A stretch of 64,000 bases of DNA from JAOBAU01 sp034667465. GTDB lineage: Bacteria > Acidobacteriota > Thermoanaerobaculia > Gp7-AA8. The notes under the pieces are model-generated. The model was not told where the DNA came from and did no database searches. It saw nothing but the letters and a program-made list of their open reading frames with translations. How positions within the stretch are numbered: position 1 is the stretch's first letter; every line of letters starts with the position of its first letter. Shown piece by piece: positions 55,647-64,000 of this stretch. The translations under genes and the position numbers were made by a program. The stretch spans positions 186,001-250,000 of the forward strand of contig JAXDJV010000014.1 in the NCBI GenBank assembly GCA_034667465.1, given 5' to 3'.

Positions 55647-58634
55647 ATGAAACGGTGCCCCAATCCACGTTTTGTGGCCATCATCGCCACCGCACTCTGC
55701 ATGCTGCTGATTGCCGTCAGTGGTTTCGCGCAGAGCTCCACCGGTAACATCTACGGCAAAGTCCAGGCGAAAGACGGTTCGGTACTTCCCGGCGTAACCG
55801 TCACGCTGAGCGGCGTAGGCGCCCCTCAGAACTTCGTCACCGATTCCTCGGGCAACTTCCGCTTCCTTTCCCTTTCGCCCGGAACGTACACCCTGAAAGC
55901 GGACCTCGCCGGCTACGGCGCCGCCACACGTCAGGGCGTTGCGGTCCGCATCGGCCAGAACGCCGATGTCACGCTCAGCCTCAATCCGTCGGTGTCCGAA
56001 TCGATCACGGTCACCGCGGAAGCACCGCTGCTCGACGTCCGCAAAGCCGGCACGTCGGTCTCGGTGACGAAGGTCGAGCTCGAGCAGATCCCGACTTCGC
56101 GCGATCCGTGGACGGTCCTTCAGTCCGCGCCTGGCGTGCAGGTCGACCGTATGAACATCGGCGGCAGCCAGTCCGGCCAGCAGTCGAACTACATCGGTAA
56201 AGGTGCGTCGGGCGCGCAGAACACGTGGAACGTCGACGGTGTCAACATCACCGACGAAGGCGCCACCGGTTCCTCTCCCACGTACTACGACTTCGACGCG
56301 TTCGAAGAAATGCAGATCACGACCGGCGGCTCCGACCCGCGTATTCAGACGCCGGGCGTGCAGCTGAACATGGTCACCAAGCGCGGCACGAACGACATCA
56401 AAGGTTCGAGCCGTTACTTCTACACGCCGGGCAGCTATCAGGCTGACGCCGGCGTGCCGACCGAAGCGGTCGGCTATCTCTCCCACACGAATGAGATCAA
56501 CTACGTCCGCGACTACGGCATCGAGGTCGGTGGTCCGGTGTGGAAAGATCACCTCTGGCTGTGGGGCGCGATCTCCGAGAACAAGATCAGCGTCATCGGC
56601 TCGGCCGGCATCGGGGCCGTCGACCTCTTCGACAACATCGTTCTGAAGAACAAGAACGCCAAGCTCAACGCCCAGCTGGCGCCGAGCAACAGCGGCGTGC
56701 TTTTCTACGACTTCGGCGACAAGGGCCGCAACGCCCGCAGCCTTTCGCCGACCCGACCGTTCGAGACCGCCTGGAAGCAGAGCGGTCCGAGCAAGATCTA
56801 CAAACTCGAAGACACGCAGATCTTCGGTTCCAGCCTCTACCTGACCGGAATGGCCTCGAAGGTCGAAGGCGGTTTTGCTCTCGATCCGAACGGCGGACTC
56901 GGAACAAGCGCGCCGAACGCCTACAAAGACGAGAACGACGTCTGGCACAACAACTTCTCGTTTTACAGCACGAAGCGCCCGCAGAAGCAGTACCGGCTCG
57001 ACGGCTCGAAGTTCGTCGACATCGGTTCGATGAACCACGAGTTCAAGTTCGGATTCGGTTATCGCAACACGCCGGTCTCGTCGGCGTCGGGCTTCCCCGG
57101 CTCCACCGCCGGCTACTACAACTTCGATCCGGGCTTCACCTGCGCTGAGGTTGGCGTGGCCGGCACCGATTGCGCGCTGGCCGTTCTCTATCGCGACTCC
57201 ATCAAGCGGATGGACGAGAAGAGCAACGACCTCTACGTCGGCGACACGATCCTGATGGGTAATCTCACCCTCCAGGCGGGTCTCCGCTGGGACGTGCAGA
57301 AATCGAAGAACCTCGGCTCGACCGTCAACGCAAACCCGGTCGTCGGGACCCCGCTCGCTCTGCCGAGCGGCACCGTCTCTCTTCCGGGAGTGACGTTTTC
57401 AGGCGATAAGAAGTACTGGGAGTGGAAATCGGTCAGCCCCCGCCTCGGCCTGACGTATGCGCTCGGCAGTGACAAGAAGACGCTGCTGCGCGCCGGCTAC
57501 AACCGGTACGTCGATCAGATGGGCGGCAACGTCCTGACGGCCAATCCGTTCGGTCCGTATTACGCGTACTTCGGCGTGGTCGCGCGCGATATCAATCACG
57601 ACAAGATCATTCAGCGCAACGAGCTGCTCGACTATTACTACGCGACGTACATCGATCCCTCCAACCCGGGATCGACTACGGCGGCGATTCGTCCCGACTA
57701 CAACATGAAGCCGCCGAAAACCGATGAGTTCATCATCGGCGGTGAGCGCGAGCTGATGACCGACTTCACCGTCGGCGTCAACTACACCTATCGGAAGTAC
57801 ACCGACTTCCTCTGGACTCGTTACGAGAAGACCCAGGGCAAAGAAGACTGGTACACGTCGGCCGACTACATCCCGGCCGGCACGGTCGGTGGCTTCACCA
57901 GCACCAATCAGCCGCCCAACGGAACGCCGACAGGTCTGCCCGCAACAACCTATTACAAGTTGAAAGCAGGCATCGCGGCGCCGGTCTTCGGCGTGCTGAC
58001 CAATCGCCCCGATTACAGCCAGACCTACAACGGTCTCGAGCTGACGTTGAACAAGCGCCTCTCCAACAACTGGATGATGCGCGGCAGCTTCTCCTACAAC
58101 GACTGGAAGCAGCACACGGGCCCGGACGGTTTCCAGGATCCGACTCCGCGTATTCAGCCCGCCACCAACGGCTGCTACGGCAACTGTAACGGTCAGGTCT
58201 TCCAGCGCTCGGCCGGCTCGGGTGCGTTCGGTAACGTCTTCATCGCTTCGAAGTGGAACTACAACGTCACCGGCCTGTACCAGTTCCCGTGGCAGATCTC
58301 GGTTGGCGCGAGCCTCAACGGTCGCGAAGGCTATCCGGCGATCTACTACGTGCAGCAGGGTGTCGGTGCGGAGGGCGCGAAGCAGGTCATTCTCGGTGAT
58401 GTCGGCGACTATCACTTCGACAACGTCACGAACCTCGACCTTCGTCTCGCCAAAGAGTTCCGCTTCTTCAACCGCGCCGGTCTGACCATCTCGGCCGATC
58501 TGTTCAACGCGCTCAACGACCGTACTGTTCTGCAGCGCACGCTGCGTACCGGTCCGTCTCGCGCGACGTCGAACCGCATCACCGAAATGCAGAGCCCGCG
58601 CGTGTGGCGCTTCGGCGCGAAAGTCTCCTTCTAA
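55647..58634 (+). CDS. Oar-like TonB-dependent receptor with carboxypeptidase-regulatory domain
   Basis: A 995-residue outer-membrane receptor from ATG 55647 behind AAAGGAG. A signal peptide (AIIATALCMLLIAVSGFAQ) is followed by a carboxypeptidase-regulatory-like domain at about 32-110 (GNIYGKVQAKDGSVLPGVTVTLSG, YTLKADLAGYG). Then come a plug (about 120-240: SVTKVELEQIPTSRDPWTVLQSAPGV, NTWNVDGVNITDEG) and a large barrel, closing with RVWRFGAKVSF, a standard C-terminal barrel signal. It is related to Oar/SusC-type proteins abundant in Acidobacteriota. Its leader carries the c-di-AMP riboswitch. Substrate unknown. A co-directional TPR protein follows after a terminator. Confidence 0.93.
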   Translation: MKRCPNPRFVAIIATALCMLLIAVSGFAQSSTGNIYGKVQAKDGSVLPGVTVTLSGVGAPQNFVTDSSGNFRFLSLSPGTYTLKADLAGYGAATRQGVAVRIGQNADVTLSLNPSVSESITVTAEAPLLDVRKAGTSVSVTKVELEQIPTSRDPWTVLQSAPGVQVDRMNIGGSQSGQQSNYIGKGASGAQNTWNVDGVNITDEGATGSSPTYYDFDAFEEMQITTGGSDPRIQTPGVQLNMVTKRGTNDIKGSSRYFYTPGSYQADAGVPTEAVGYLSHTNEINYVRDYGIEVGGPVWKDHLWLWGAISENKISVIGSAGIGAVDLFDNIVLKNKNAKLNAQLAPSNSGVLFYDFGDKGRNARSLSPTRPFETAWKQSGPSKIYKLEDTQIFGSSLYLTGMASKVEGGFALDPNGGLGTSAPNAYKDENDVWHNNFSFYSTKRPQKQYRLDGSKFVDIGSMNHEFKFGFGYRNTPVSSASGFPGSTAGYYNFDPGFTCAEVGVAGTDCALAVLYRDSIKRMDEKSNDLYVGDTILMGNLTLQAGLRWDVQKSKNLGSTVNANPVVGTPLALPSGTVSLPGVTFSGDKKYWEWKSVSPRLGLTYALGSDKKTLLRAGYNRYVDQMGGNVLTANPFGPYYAYFGVVARDINHDKIIQRNELLDYYYATYIDPSNPGSTTAAIRPDYNMKPPKTDEFIIGGERELMTDFTVGVNYTYRKYTDFLWTRYEKTQGKEDWYTSADYIPAGTVGGFTSTNQPPNGTPTGLPATTYYKLKAGIAAPVFGVLTNRPDYSQTYNGLELTLNKRLSNNWMMRGSFSYNDWKQHTGPDGFQDPTPRIQPATNGCYGNCNGQVFQRSAGSGAFGNVFIASKWNYNVTGLYQFPWQISVGASLNGREGYPAIYYVQQGVGAEGAKQVILGDVGDYHFDNVTNLDLRLAKEFRFFNRAGLTISADLFNALNDRTVLQRTLRTGPSRATSNRITEMQSPRVWRFGAKVSF

Positions 58635-58654
58635 CGCTCAGCTCGCAGTCACCG

Positions 58655-58693
58655 AGGCCCGCCGGGGAATTTGGCTCCCGGCGGGCCTTTTTT
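58655..58693 (+). terminator. intrinsic terminator after the TonB receptor
   Basis: GGCCCGCCGGG at 58656-58666 pairs with CCCGGCGGGCC at 58677-58687 (11 bp, extended by one A-T pair), loop of ten nt, followed directly by six T. A strong rho-independent terminator. Confidence 0.93.
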
Positions 58694-58724
58694 GTTGCGC
58701 ATTACCCAATCGGAGGAAGCCGCT

Positions 58725-59708
58725 TTGAAACGAATCGCATCGTCCCTGATTCTCCTCGTCGCCCTCTTCGCCGGCGCCGCCCTCGCCTCGGAAGACTGGC
58801 GCGGACAGAACCGTCTCGCCGGCACGATCACCGACGCAAATGGCAAACCGGTCAAAGGCGCGGTCATCGCGCTTCGACTTCAGAAGGGGAGCAGCAGCGG
58901 CCCCGACGTCAAAGCGGATGACCACGGCAAGTGGGCAATGCTCGGTCTCGGCGCAGGCAGCTGGAACATCGACGTCTCCGCGCCCGGCTTTCAGACGAAA
59001 CAGCTCAGCGTTTCGATTTCCGAAGGCGAGCGGCTGCCGCCGATGAAAATCGCGCTCGACGCGGCGCAGGTTCAGCAGGCTGAAACTGCGGCGACGCCGA
59101 GTGAAGCGCCGGTACAGGAAGTGAAGATCGGCGGCGTCGCCGTCACGCAGGACATCGCCGATGCTGTCGAAGCAGGCAACAAGGCGCTCGGCGAAAAGAA
59201 CTTCAAAGAAGCGGTCGCGAATTACGAGAAGGCCTATCCGACGCTTTCCGCGAACCTGCCGCTCAAGCAGGCGCTCGCGCGTGCGTACTACGGCGCCGGC
59301 GATCTGAAGAAAGCGGTCGTGCTGATGGACGAGATGTACAAAGCCGATCCGTCGAACGTTCCGAACGCGCTGCTCTACGCCGAGCTGTTGCTCGAAGACG
59401 GTCAGCTCGACAAAGGAAAAGACGTCGTCGAGAAACTGCCGGCCGACGCGCTGAAGGATCCGACGGCGCTGATCAACATCGGCATCCTGATGCTGAACAA
59501 GAAGCAGCCCGCCGCCGCTCGCGATTACTTCACGAAAGCGATCGCCGTCGATGGCAATCGCGCGGAAACGTATTACTACCGCGGTCTTTCGGAAGTGCAG
59601 TTGAACAAGATGAAGGACGCGAAGGCCGATCTCGAAAAGACCGTGTCGCTCGCCCCCGCGAGCAGCGAAGCGAAGGAAGCGGCCGAGCTGTTGAAATCGA
59701 TCAAGTAG
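58725..59708 (+). CDS. secreted TPR protein with carboxypeptidase-regulatory domain
   Basis: A 327-residue exported protein starting at TTG 58725, preceded by GGAGGA seven bases before; the in-frame ATG at 58671 lies in the terminator. Signal peptide: SSLILLVALFAGAALA. Residues about 30-115 form a beta-sandwich regulatory domain like that of the receptor before it (LAGTITDANGKPVKGAVIALR, GLGAGSWNIDVSAPGF). Residues about 165-325 are three or more tetratricopeptide repeats (ALGEKNFKEAVANYEKAYPT, ARAYYGAGDLKKAVVLMDEMY). Probably a periplasmic partner of the receptor or its complex. Shared domain and direction support this; direct evidence is absent. Confidence 0.88.
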   Translation: MKRIASSLILLVALFAGAALASEDWRGQNRLAGTITDANGKPVKGAVIALRLQKGSSSGPDVKADDHGKWAMLGLGAGSWNIDVSAPGFQTKQLSVSISEGERLPPMKIALDAAQVQQAETAATPSEAPVQEVKIGGVAVTQDIADAVEAGNKALGEKNFKEAVANYEKAYPTLSANLPLKQALARAYYGAGDLKKAVVLMDEMYKADPSNVPNALLYAELLLEDGQLDKGKDVVEKLPADALKDPTALINIGILMLNKKQPAAARDYFTKAIAVDGNRAETYYYRGLSEVQLNKMKDAKADLEKTVSLAPASSEAKEAAELLKSIK

Positions 59709-59718
59709 TTGACGATCG

Positions 59719-60408
59719 TCAGCGAGTGGAACGAAGCGCGACCGGCGTGGACCTGTACAGTTTCGGGTAAACGCGCCGGAGCGCTTCGATCTTCGGCAGA
59801 TCGTTGACGACGATGTACGGCTGCCGCGGATTTTCGATCAGATAGTCCTGGTGATAATCCTCGGCCGGATAGAACGCCTTCAGCGGCTCGATTTTCGTCA
59901 CGATCGGTAAGCCGAACGTTTTCGCTTTCGTCAGCTGCGCAACGTACGCGCGCGCGACGTGTTCCTGTGCCGGCGACGTGAAGAAGATCTCCGAGCGATA
60001 GCTCGGACCGCTGTCGGGTCCCTGTCGATTGAGCTGCGTCGGATCGTGCGCGACGGAGAAGTAGAGCTGGAGCAATCGTCCGTAAGAGATCTGCGCCGGA
60101 TCGAACGTGATCTCCACCGACTCCGCGTGTCCGGTCGTTTCGGTGCTGACCGTCTCGTAATTCGCGGTCGCCTTTTCGCCACCCGAATAGCCGGCCACGA
60201 CTTTCGTCACGCCTTTGACGTGCTCGAACATTCCCTGCAGCCCCCAGAAGCAGCCGCCGGCGAGCACCGCGACTTCGCGGCCTTTCGCTGACGGCGAATC
60301 AACGGCTGGTGCGGGAATCTCTTTATTCACGGTGTCGGCGCGAGCTGAACAGCTGATGCCAAGGAACGCCATTGCGAGAACGGCCAGCGGGTTTTTCATT
60401 GAGTTCAT
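59719..60408 (-). CDS. msrA: exported peptide methionine-S-sulfoxide reductase, single-Cys type
   Basis: A 229-residue MsrA with an N-terminal export signal (AVLAMAFLGISC; possibly a lipoprotein, lipobox weak). The active-site GCFWG has Cys53; the substrate pocket residues are in GYSGG and SVAHDPTQLNRQGPDSGPSYRS, followed by YPAEDYHQDYL. There is no other cysteine after Cys53, so it lacks the usual C-terminal resolving cysteine and is expected to act by the one-Cys mechanism with an external reductant. It repairs oxidised methionine in envelope proteins. Start is ATG 60408 or 60399. It converges with the TPR gene. Confidence 0.95.
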   Translation of the reverse strand: MNSMKNPLAVLAMAFLGISCSARADTVNKEIPAPAVDSPSAKGREVAVLAGGCFWGLQGMFEHVKGVTKVVAGYSGGEKATANYETVSTETTGHAESVEITFDPAQISYGRLLQLYFSVAHDPTQLNRQGPDSGPSYRSEIFFTSPAQEHVARAYVAQLTKAKTFGLPIVTKIEPLKAFYPAEDYHQDYLIENPRQPYIVVNDLPKIEALRRVYPKLYRSTPVALRSTR

Positions 60409-60440
60409 GACAACGGCGAAGATGCGCGGAATATGTCGCG

Positions 60441-62474
60441 CTACGATCCCGACTTTCTCACGATTTCGTCACGAAGCTGCGCCGCTCCCGGCCACGCAGG
60501 ATTCACCCGCGCGATCAGCGCTCGTGCCTCGTCGTAACGCTGTTCCCGATAACGGATGAGCGCGGCGGTGAACAGCGTCGCATCATTCCAGCCGCTTTGT
60601 GCGCGCGCTTCGTCGACGGCGCGCTCGGCGGTCGGGAAGTCGCCATCGTGCGCGGCGAGCGTCGCCAGCAGCAGCCAGTCGTCGGCCTTTCCGCCGAATC
60701 GCGAGAGTGCGCCGCCGGCGAGCTGCGCGCCGGGATGCGGACGTCCCGCCGCTCCGTAAAGACGTGCCAGCATCAGCATCAGCTCGCGGTTGTCCGGATC
60801 GAGCGGATACGCGCGTTCCAGCGCGGCGAGCGCTTCGGGAACTCGTCCTTCGCGCGTCAGCAGTGCGCCGAGCCGTTCGTACGATTGCGGATCGCGCGGT
60901 TCGAGTGCAATGGCGCGCCGGTATGCGGCGAGCGCTCCTTCAACGTCATTCGTTTCTTCGCAAAGCGCGGCGAGATGTCGTTGCGGTCGCGCGTACGAAT
61001 CGTTGAGCGAGACGGCGCGTGTGAACGCGTCTCTTGCGTTTGTGCGGTCGCCGCGTTGGGCGAGGAGCGCGCCGAGGCTGTCCCAGGCGCGCGCGTCGTC
61101 CGTGTCGAGAGAGATTGCGGTGCGGTATTCGTTTTCCGCGCCGGCGACGTTGCCTTCTTTCAGCAGCGCTTCGCCGTTCAGCGTCCGCTCTTCCGCGAAA
61201 TTCTCGCTCGGTGCGTGACGCCAGACGCGCGTCAGCGAGCCGGCGATGATCGCGATCACGATCATCGCGGTGAGCGGCTTCCACGAATGCGATTTGGCGA
61301 GCTCGATCGCGCGAGCGATCGCGACGCCGGCGAACAATGCGAGACCGAGTGCGAGCGGCAGACGATAACGCGCGCCGACGACGAGCGCGATGCACGACAG
61401 GGCAGCGATGGCAACGAATGCGAACGCTTCCCGCGTGCCGCGATTCCGCCACGACGCCGCGAACGCGCCGGCCGCGGCGAGCGCGAAGAGAAACGTGAAG
61501 CGCGGCAGCGCTCGCAACAGCCACGAAGCCGCGGCAAAGTACGCGAATGCATGCGTGTCGCGGATCTCACTGTTCTGAAACGTCCAGACGAATTTGCGCA
61601 GCAGCAGTTTCGCGAAGGCGAACGGCTGCGCGGCAATCTCGCGCTGCGTCTTTTCGATGAACCAGCGATCCTGCGACTGCGCGTCGACGATTCCGTTGCG
61701 CAACGGCTCCGGCTCGATCCGCTCCCAGTCGCCGCCCGGTCGTGCGCTCGGCAGTCCGTCGCGCAACGGCGAGTTTCCGAGATAGAAGTTGATGCCGCCA
61801 AATGCCTGCACCGGGATGAAGGTGCGAGTCGTCATGTAGTTGACCATCGTCACCGGCGCGATCGTCGCCACACAGACCACAACAACGACGAGCCGCTTTC
61901 GCCACACATCCGCTGCTATGACCGCGATGAGCGGCAGAAACAGAAACGCAGTCGGACGAACGATCGTCGCCAGTCCGAGCAGCAGACCGGCCGGAATGAG
62001 GCGGCGAGACACACCACACCAGAGACTCGCCGCGATGAGCGTCAGCAGCAGCCCTTCCGCGAGAATCGATGCATCGATCCAGATCAGCGGCGCGTAGAGA
62101 GCGAGCACGAATCCCGCCCAGCGTCCGCTCCGCACGTCGAACATCCGCTCGCCGGCGCGCGCGATGAAAAAGCAGGTCAGCGCGCCGGTCAGCGCCTGAG
62201 CGATCCGCACGAACAAAAGCGATCCGCCGCCGATCGCGAGCAGCGCAGCGAGAAAAAACGGATAGCCGGGACCGTGCGCCGGCGGGACCGGCCAGCGAAA
62301 ATCTCCGGCGGCGATGTGCTGCGCCCACGCGAGATATTCGAACGAGTCGTATTGCGGATGACGCGAAAGAGGAATCGCGTCGATGCGCAAGGCCACCGCC
62401 AGACGCGCCACGAAGGCGGTAACGACGAGTGCGATGCCGCTCGCGCGAGCGCGCGGCACCTTCATCCATAACAT
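60441..62474 (-). CDS. GT39-type glycosyltransferase with C-terminal TPRs
   Basis: A 677-residue membrane protein. The N-terminal 420 residues are a multispanning dolichol/undecaprenyl-phosphate-mannosyltransferase-like fold (VARLAVALRIDAIP, then the loop PQYDSFEYLAWAQHIAAGD with the catalytic-type Asp, PGYPFFLAAL, WAGFVLALYAPLIWIDASILAE). The C-terminal 260 residues are TPRs (GEALLKEGNVAGAENEYRTAI, AWDSLGALLAQRGDRTNARDAF, YERLGALLTREGRVPEALAALERAY). It probably transfers a sugar or phospho-alcohol from a lipid carrier to an acceptor at the outer face, with the TPRs binding a partner. The divergent neighbour also ends in TPRs. Confidence 0.87.
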   Translation of the reverse strand: MLWMKVPRARASGIALVVTAFVARLAVALRIDAIPLSRHPQYDSFEYLAWAQHIAAGDFRWPVPPAHGPGYPFFLAALLAIGGGSLLFVRIAQALTGALTCFFIARAGERMFDVRSGRWAGFVLALYAPLIWIDASILAEGLLLTLIAASLWCGVSRRLIPAGLLLGLATIVRPTAFLFLPLIAVIAADVWRKRLVVVVVCVATIAPVTMVNYMTTRTFIPVQAFGGINFYLGNSPLRDGLPSARPGGDWERIEPEPLRNGIVDAQSQDRWFIEKTQREIAAQPFAFAKLLLRKFVWTFQNSEIRDTHAFAYFAAASWLLRALPRFTFLFALAAAGAFAASWRNRGTREAFAFVAIAALSCIALVVGARYRLPLALGLALFAGVAIARAIELAKSHSWKPLTAMIVIAIIAGSLTRVWRHAPSENFAEERTLNGEALLKEGNVAGAENEYRTAISLDTDDARAWDSLGALLAQRGDRTNARDAFTRAVSLNDSYARPQRHLAALCEETNDVEGALAAYRRAIALEPRDPQSYERLGALLTREGRVPEALAALERAYPLDPDNRELMLMLARLYGAAGRPHPGAQLAGGALSRFGGKADDWLLLATLAAHDGDFPTAERAVDEARAQSGWNDATLFTAALIRYREQRYDEARALIARVNPAWPGAAQLRDEIVRKSGS

Positions 62475-62530
62475 GTGTGCGCCGATTGTACCGGCCCGAT
62501 CGACGCAATTAGTCGCGTGTTATCTTCGCG

Positions 62531-64000
62531 ATGATGCGACGCGTCTTGCTCGTTTTATGTGTGCTCATCGCCGCCTGCCGCGGCGGAAAGCACGGCATCG
62601 CCGGCGCGGCGAAGCCGCCCGTCATCATCATTTCCATCGACACGCTTCGTTCCGATCATCTGCCGATGTACGGCTACAAAGCGGTCGCGACGCCGAACCT
62701 CGACGCGCTTCGCAAAGATTCGATCCTCTTCGAGCGCGCTTATTCGCATGTGCCGCTGACCGCGCCCTCGCACGCGACGATCCTCACCGGCGCGCTGCCG
62801 GCCGATCACGGCATTCGCGACAACATGGGCTACAAGCTCGCCGCCGGTGTGTCGACGCTGCCGGAAGTGCTGAAGCCGCGCGGCTACATCAGCGGTGCCG
62901 CGGTATCGGCGATCGTTTTGCGATCGAGCACCGGCATCAGTCGCGGCTTCGATTTCTGGGACGATGACATCGACGTCGACACGCGCTACCTGAGCATGGG
63001 CCGCGTGCAGCGCAACGGCGACGCTACGCGTCTCGTCGCGCAGAAGTGGATCGGCGAACACGCCGCATCACCGTTCTTTTTTCTTTTTCACATTTACGAA
63101 CCGCACTCACCGCTGGAGCCGGAAGCGCAGTTCGAGCAGCTCTACGGACGGACGTACGACGCGGAGATCGCGACGTCCGACGCCATCGTCGGACGCTTCA
63201 TCGATTACCTGAAATCGACCGGCATTTACGACAAAGCGCTGATCGTGCTGCTCTCCGATCACGGCGAAGGACTCAACGATCATGGCGAGAGCGAGCACGG
63301 TCTGCTGCTCTATCGCGAGGCGATCCAGGTGCCGCTGCTCGTCAAGCTGCCGGGAAATGATTCGCACGGTTCGGCGATCGCAAATCCGGTTCAGCTCAGC
63401 GATGTCTATCCGACGATCGTCGAAGCAACCGGCGCGAAGCCCGGCCCGAAAGTGAGCGGTCTCTCGCTGCTCGGTGACGACATTCGCAAGCCGCGCGAGA
63501 TCTACAGCGAAACGTATTACCCGCGTTTTCATTACGGCTGGAGCGATCTGCACTCGCTCGTCAGCGCGAATGATCATTACATTCACGGCCCGAGTCCGGA
63601 ACTGTTCGATCTCGCCAAAGATCCGTCTGAAAAATCGAACGTCCTCACCGAGAACCGCCGCACGTACCTGGCGTTGCGCGGAAAGATTGCGTCGTACATT
63701 CACAAAGCGTCGGCGCCGGCGAACATCGATCCCGAGCAGGCGAAGCAGCTGGCCGCGCTCGGCTATGTCGGCTCCGGCGTCTCCGCGGCCGACAGCGACG
63801 AAAATCTTCCCGATCCGCGACTCCATCTCGCCAGCGCCGAGCGGATGAAAGACGGCTATCGCGATTTCCAGGACGGGAAGTACGAAGAGGCGCTGGTCGT
63901 CTTCGACGAGCTGCTGCACGAGAACCCGAAGATGCTCGATATCTGGAGCATGAAGGCACGCTCGCTCGGCAAGCTCGGACGCGAGCGCGAAGCGATCGCG
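62531..64000 (+). CDS. alkaline-phosphatase-fold (sulfatase-like) lipoprotein with TPR tail, 3' truncated
   Basis: At least 490 residues, open at the right edge and in frame throughout. The start is ATG 62531 (or 62534). A lipobox VLIAAC gives Cys16. The sulfatase/phosphodiesterase fold shows metal-binding Asp37 in IISIDTLRSDH, the nucleophile region LTAPSHATILTG and the second metal site LSDHGEGLNDHG. In place of the sulfatase CxPSR motif it has Thr77 (T-A-P-S-H), so it is not a formylglycine sulfatase but resembles phosphoglycerol transferases or other phosphodiesterases. TPR-like helices begin near YRDFQDGKYEEALVVFDELL. It diverges from the GT39-TPR gene. Confidence 0.88.
   Translation, partial: MMRRVLLVLCVLIAACRGGKHGIAGAAKPPVIIISIDTLRSDHLPMYGYKAVATPNLDALRKDSILFERAYSHVPLTAPSHATILTGALPADHGIRDNMGYKLAAGVSTLPEVLKPRGYISGAAVSAIVLRSSTGISRGFDFWDDDIDVDTRYLSMGRVQRNGDATRLVAQKWIGEHAASPFFFLFHIYEPHSPLEPEAQFEQLYGRTYDAEIATSDAIVGRFIDYLKSTGIYDKALIVLLSDHGEGLNDHGESEHGLLLYREAIQVPLLVKLPGNDSHGSAIANPVQLSDVYPTIVEATGAKPGPKVSGLSLLGDDIRKPREIYSETYYPRFHYGWSDLHSLVSANDHYIHGPSPELFDLAKDPSEKSNVLTENRRTYLALRGKIASYIHKASAPANIDPEQAKQLAALGYVGSGVSAADSDENLPDPRLHLASAERMKDGYRDFQDGKYEEALVVFDELLHENPKMLDIWSMKARSLGKLGREREAIA

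Noticed and set aside
55575..57038. 487-codon frame opposite the TonB receptor
   Set aside because: Antisense to the receptor plug and barrel, with no signal or domain.
60597..62471. 624-codon frame opposite the GT39-TPR gene
   Set aside because: Low-complexity, charged composition without motifs, while the other strand encodes clear TM and TPR segments.
62758..62790. Formylglycine sulfatase signature
   Set aside because: The position reads T-A-P-S-H, with neither Cys nor Ser at the nucleophile site and His in place of the Arg; the family call was changed to phosphodiesterase-like.

Overview
This 64 kb window is high-GC bacterial DNA from a diderm, most likely a soil-type Acidobacteriota lineage. 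That placement is inference: it rests on an Oar-like TonB receptor with an N-terminal carboxypeptidase-regulatory domain, an RND efflux operon with outer-membrane factor, many secreted or lipoprotein hypotheticals, and dispersed TCATCCCGAGCG palindromes. No rRNA or marker gene fixes the taxonomy. Two tRNAs (Asp, Phe) are present. The first gene (CHAT protease-like) and the last gene (sulfatase-fold lipoprotein) run off the window.

Layout. 1-3017: CHAT-domain protein, a secreted unknown, and a secreted transglutaminase-like protein with an EF-hand-type loop. 3055-9387: TetR-MFP-RND-OMF efflux operon on the minus strand, with a promoter built from three ACC-N4-GGT operators 21 bp apart. 9407-13323: a general-stress SDR, two dienelactone hydrolases, an NAD-binding protein, and a globin gene cut in half at a dispersed palindrome. 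13620-20786: type I restriction-modification operon (hsdM-hsdS-HEPN gene-hsdR) beside tRNA-Asp. 20873-26103: RmlC, a LuxR/NarL-type regulator, a CARDB protein, an AI-2E/PerM exporter and a three-repeat secreted protein. 26236-31186: three successive periplasmic adaptor genes plus one MacB-type permease, with no ATPase. 31318-35510: radical SAM protein and an active/inactive M16 peptidase pair. 35647-43824: DUF2891, MFS, IspH, DUF3108, a small barrel protein, a histidine kinase and a DUF885 metallopeptidase. 44315-47541: a receiver, a degenerate ABC ATPase with a regulatory tail, and an ECF sigma / anti-sigma / Spy-like operon. 47572-52615: EamA transporter, a 1065-residue fusion of a chemoreceptor signalling domain to an oligopeptide-binding-protein fold, and a prenyl synthase. 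52705-55133: tRNA-Phe, a HEPN-like small protein and a Tat-type amine oxidase. 55141-59708: promoter, c-di-AMP (ydaO) riboswitch and terminator, then an Oar-like TonB receptor and a TPR protein. 59719-64000: MsrA, a GT39-TPR protein and an alkaline-phosphatase-fold TPR lipoprotein.

Most notable. (1) The chemoreceptor/SBP_bac_5 fusion, whose topology places a normally periplasmic solute-binding fold in the cytoplasm. (2) Four intergenic hairpins whose arms are tandem heptamers: the 7-nt period is constant while the unit sequence differs at each locus, and two of them supply a neighbouring stop codon. (3) A second palindromic repeat family that has cut a globin, ended a radical SAM gene and inserted in frame into a lipoprotein signal peptide. 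(4) A c-di-AMP riboswitch in the leader of a TonB receptor. (5) A leaderless-looking TetR promoter whose -35 and -10 boxes lie inside operators. (6) An ABC-type protein that has lost its Walker lysine and catalytic glutamate.
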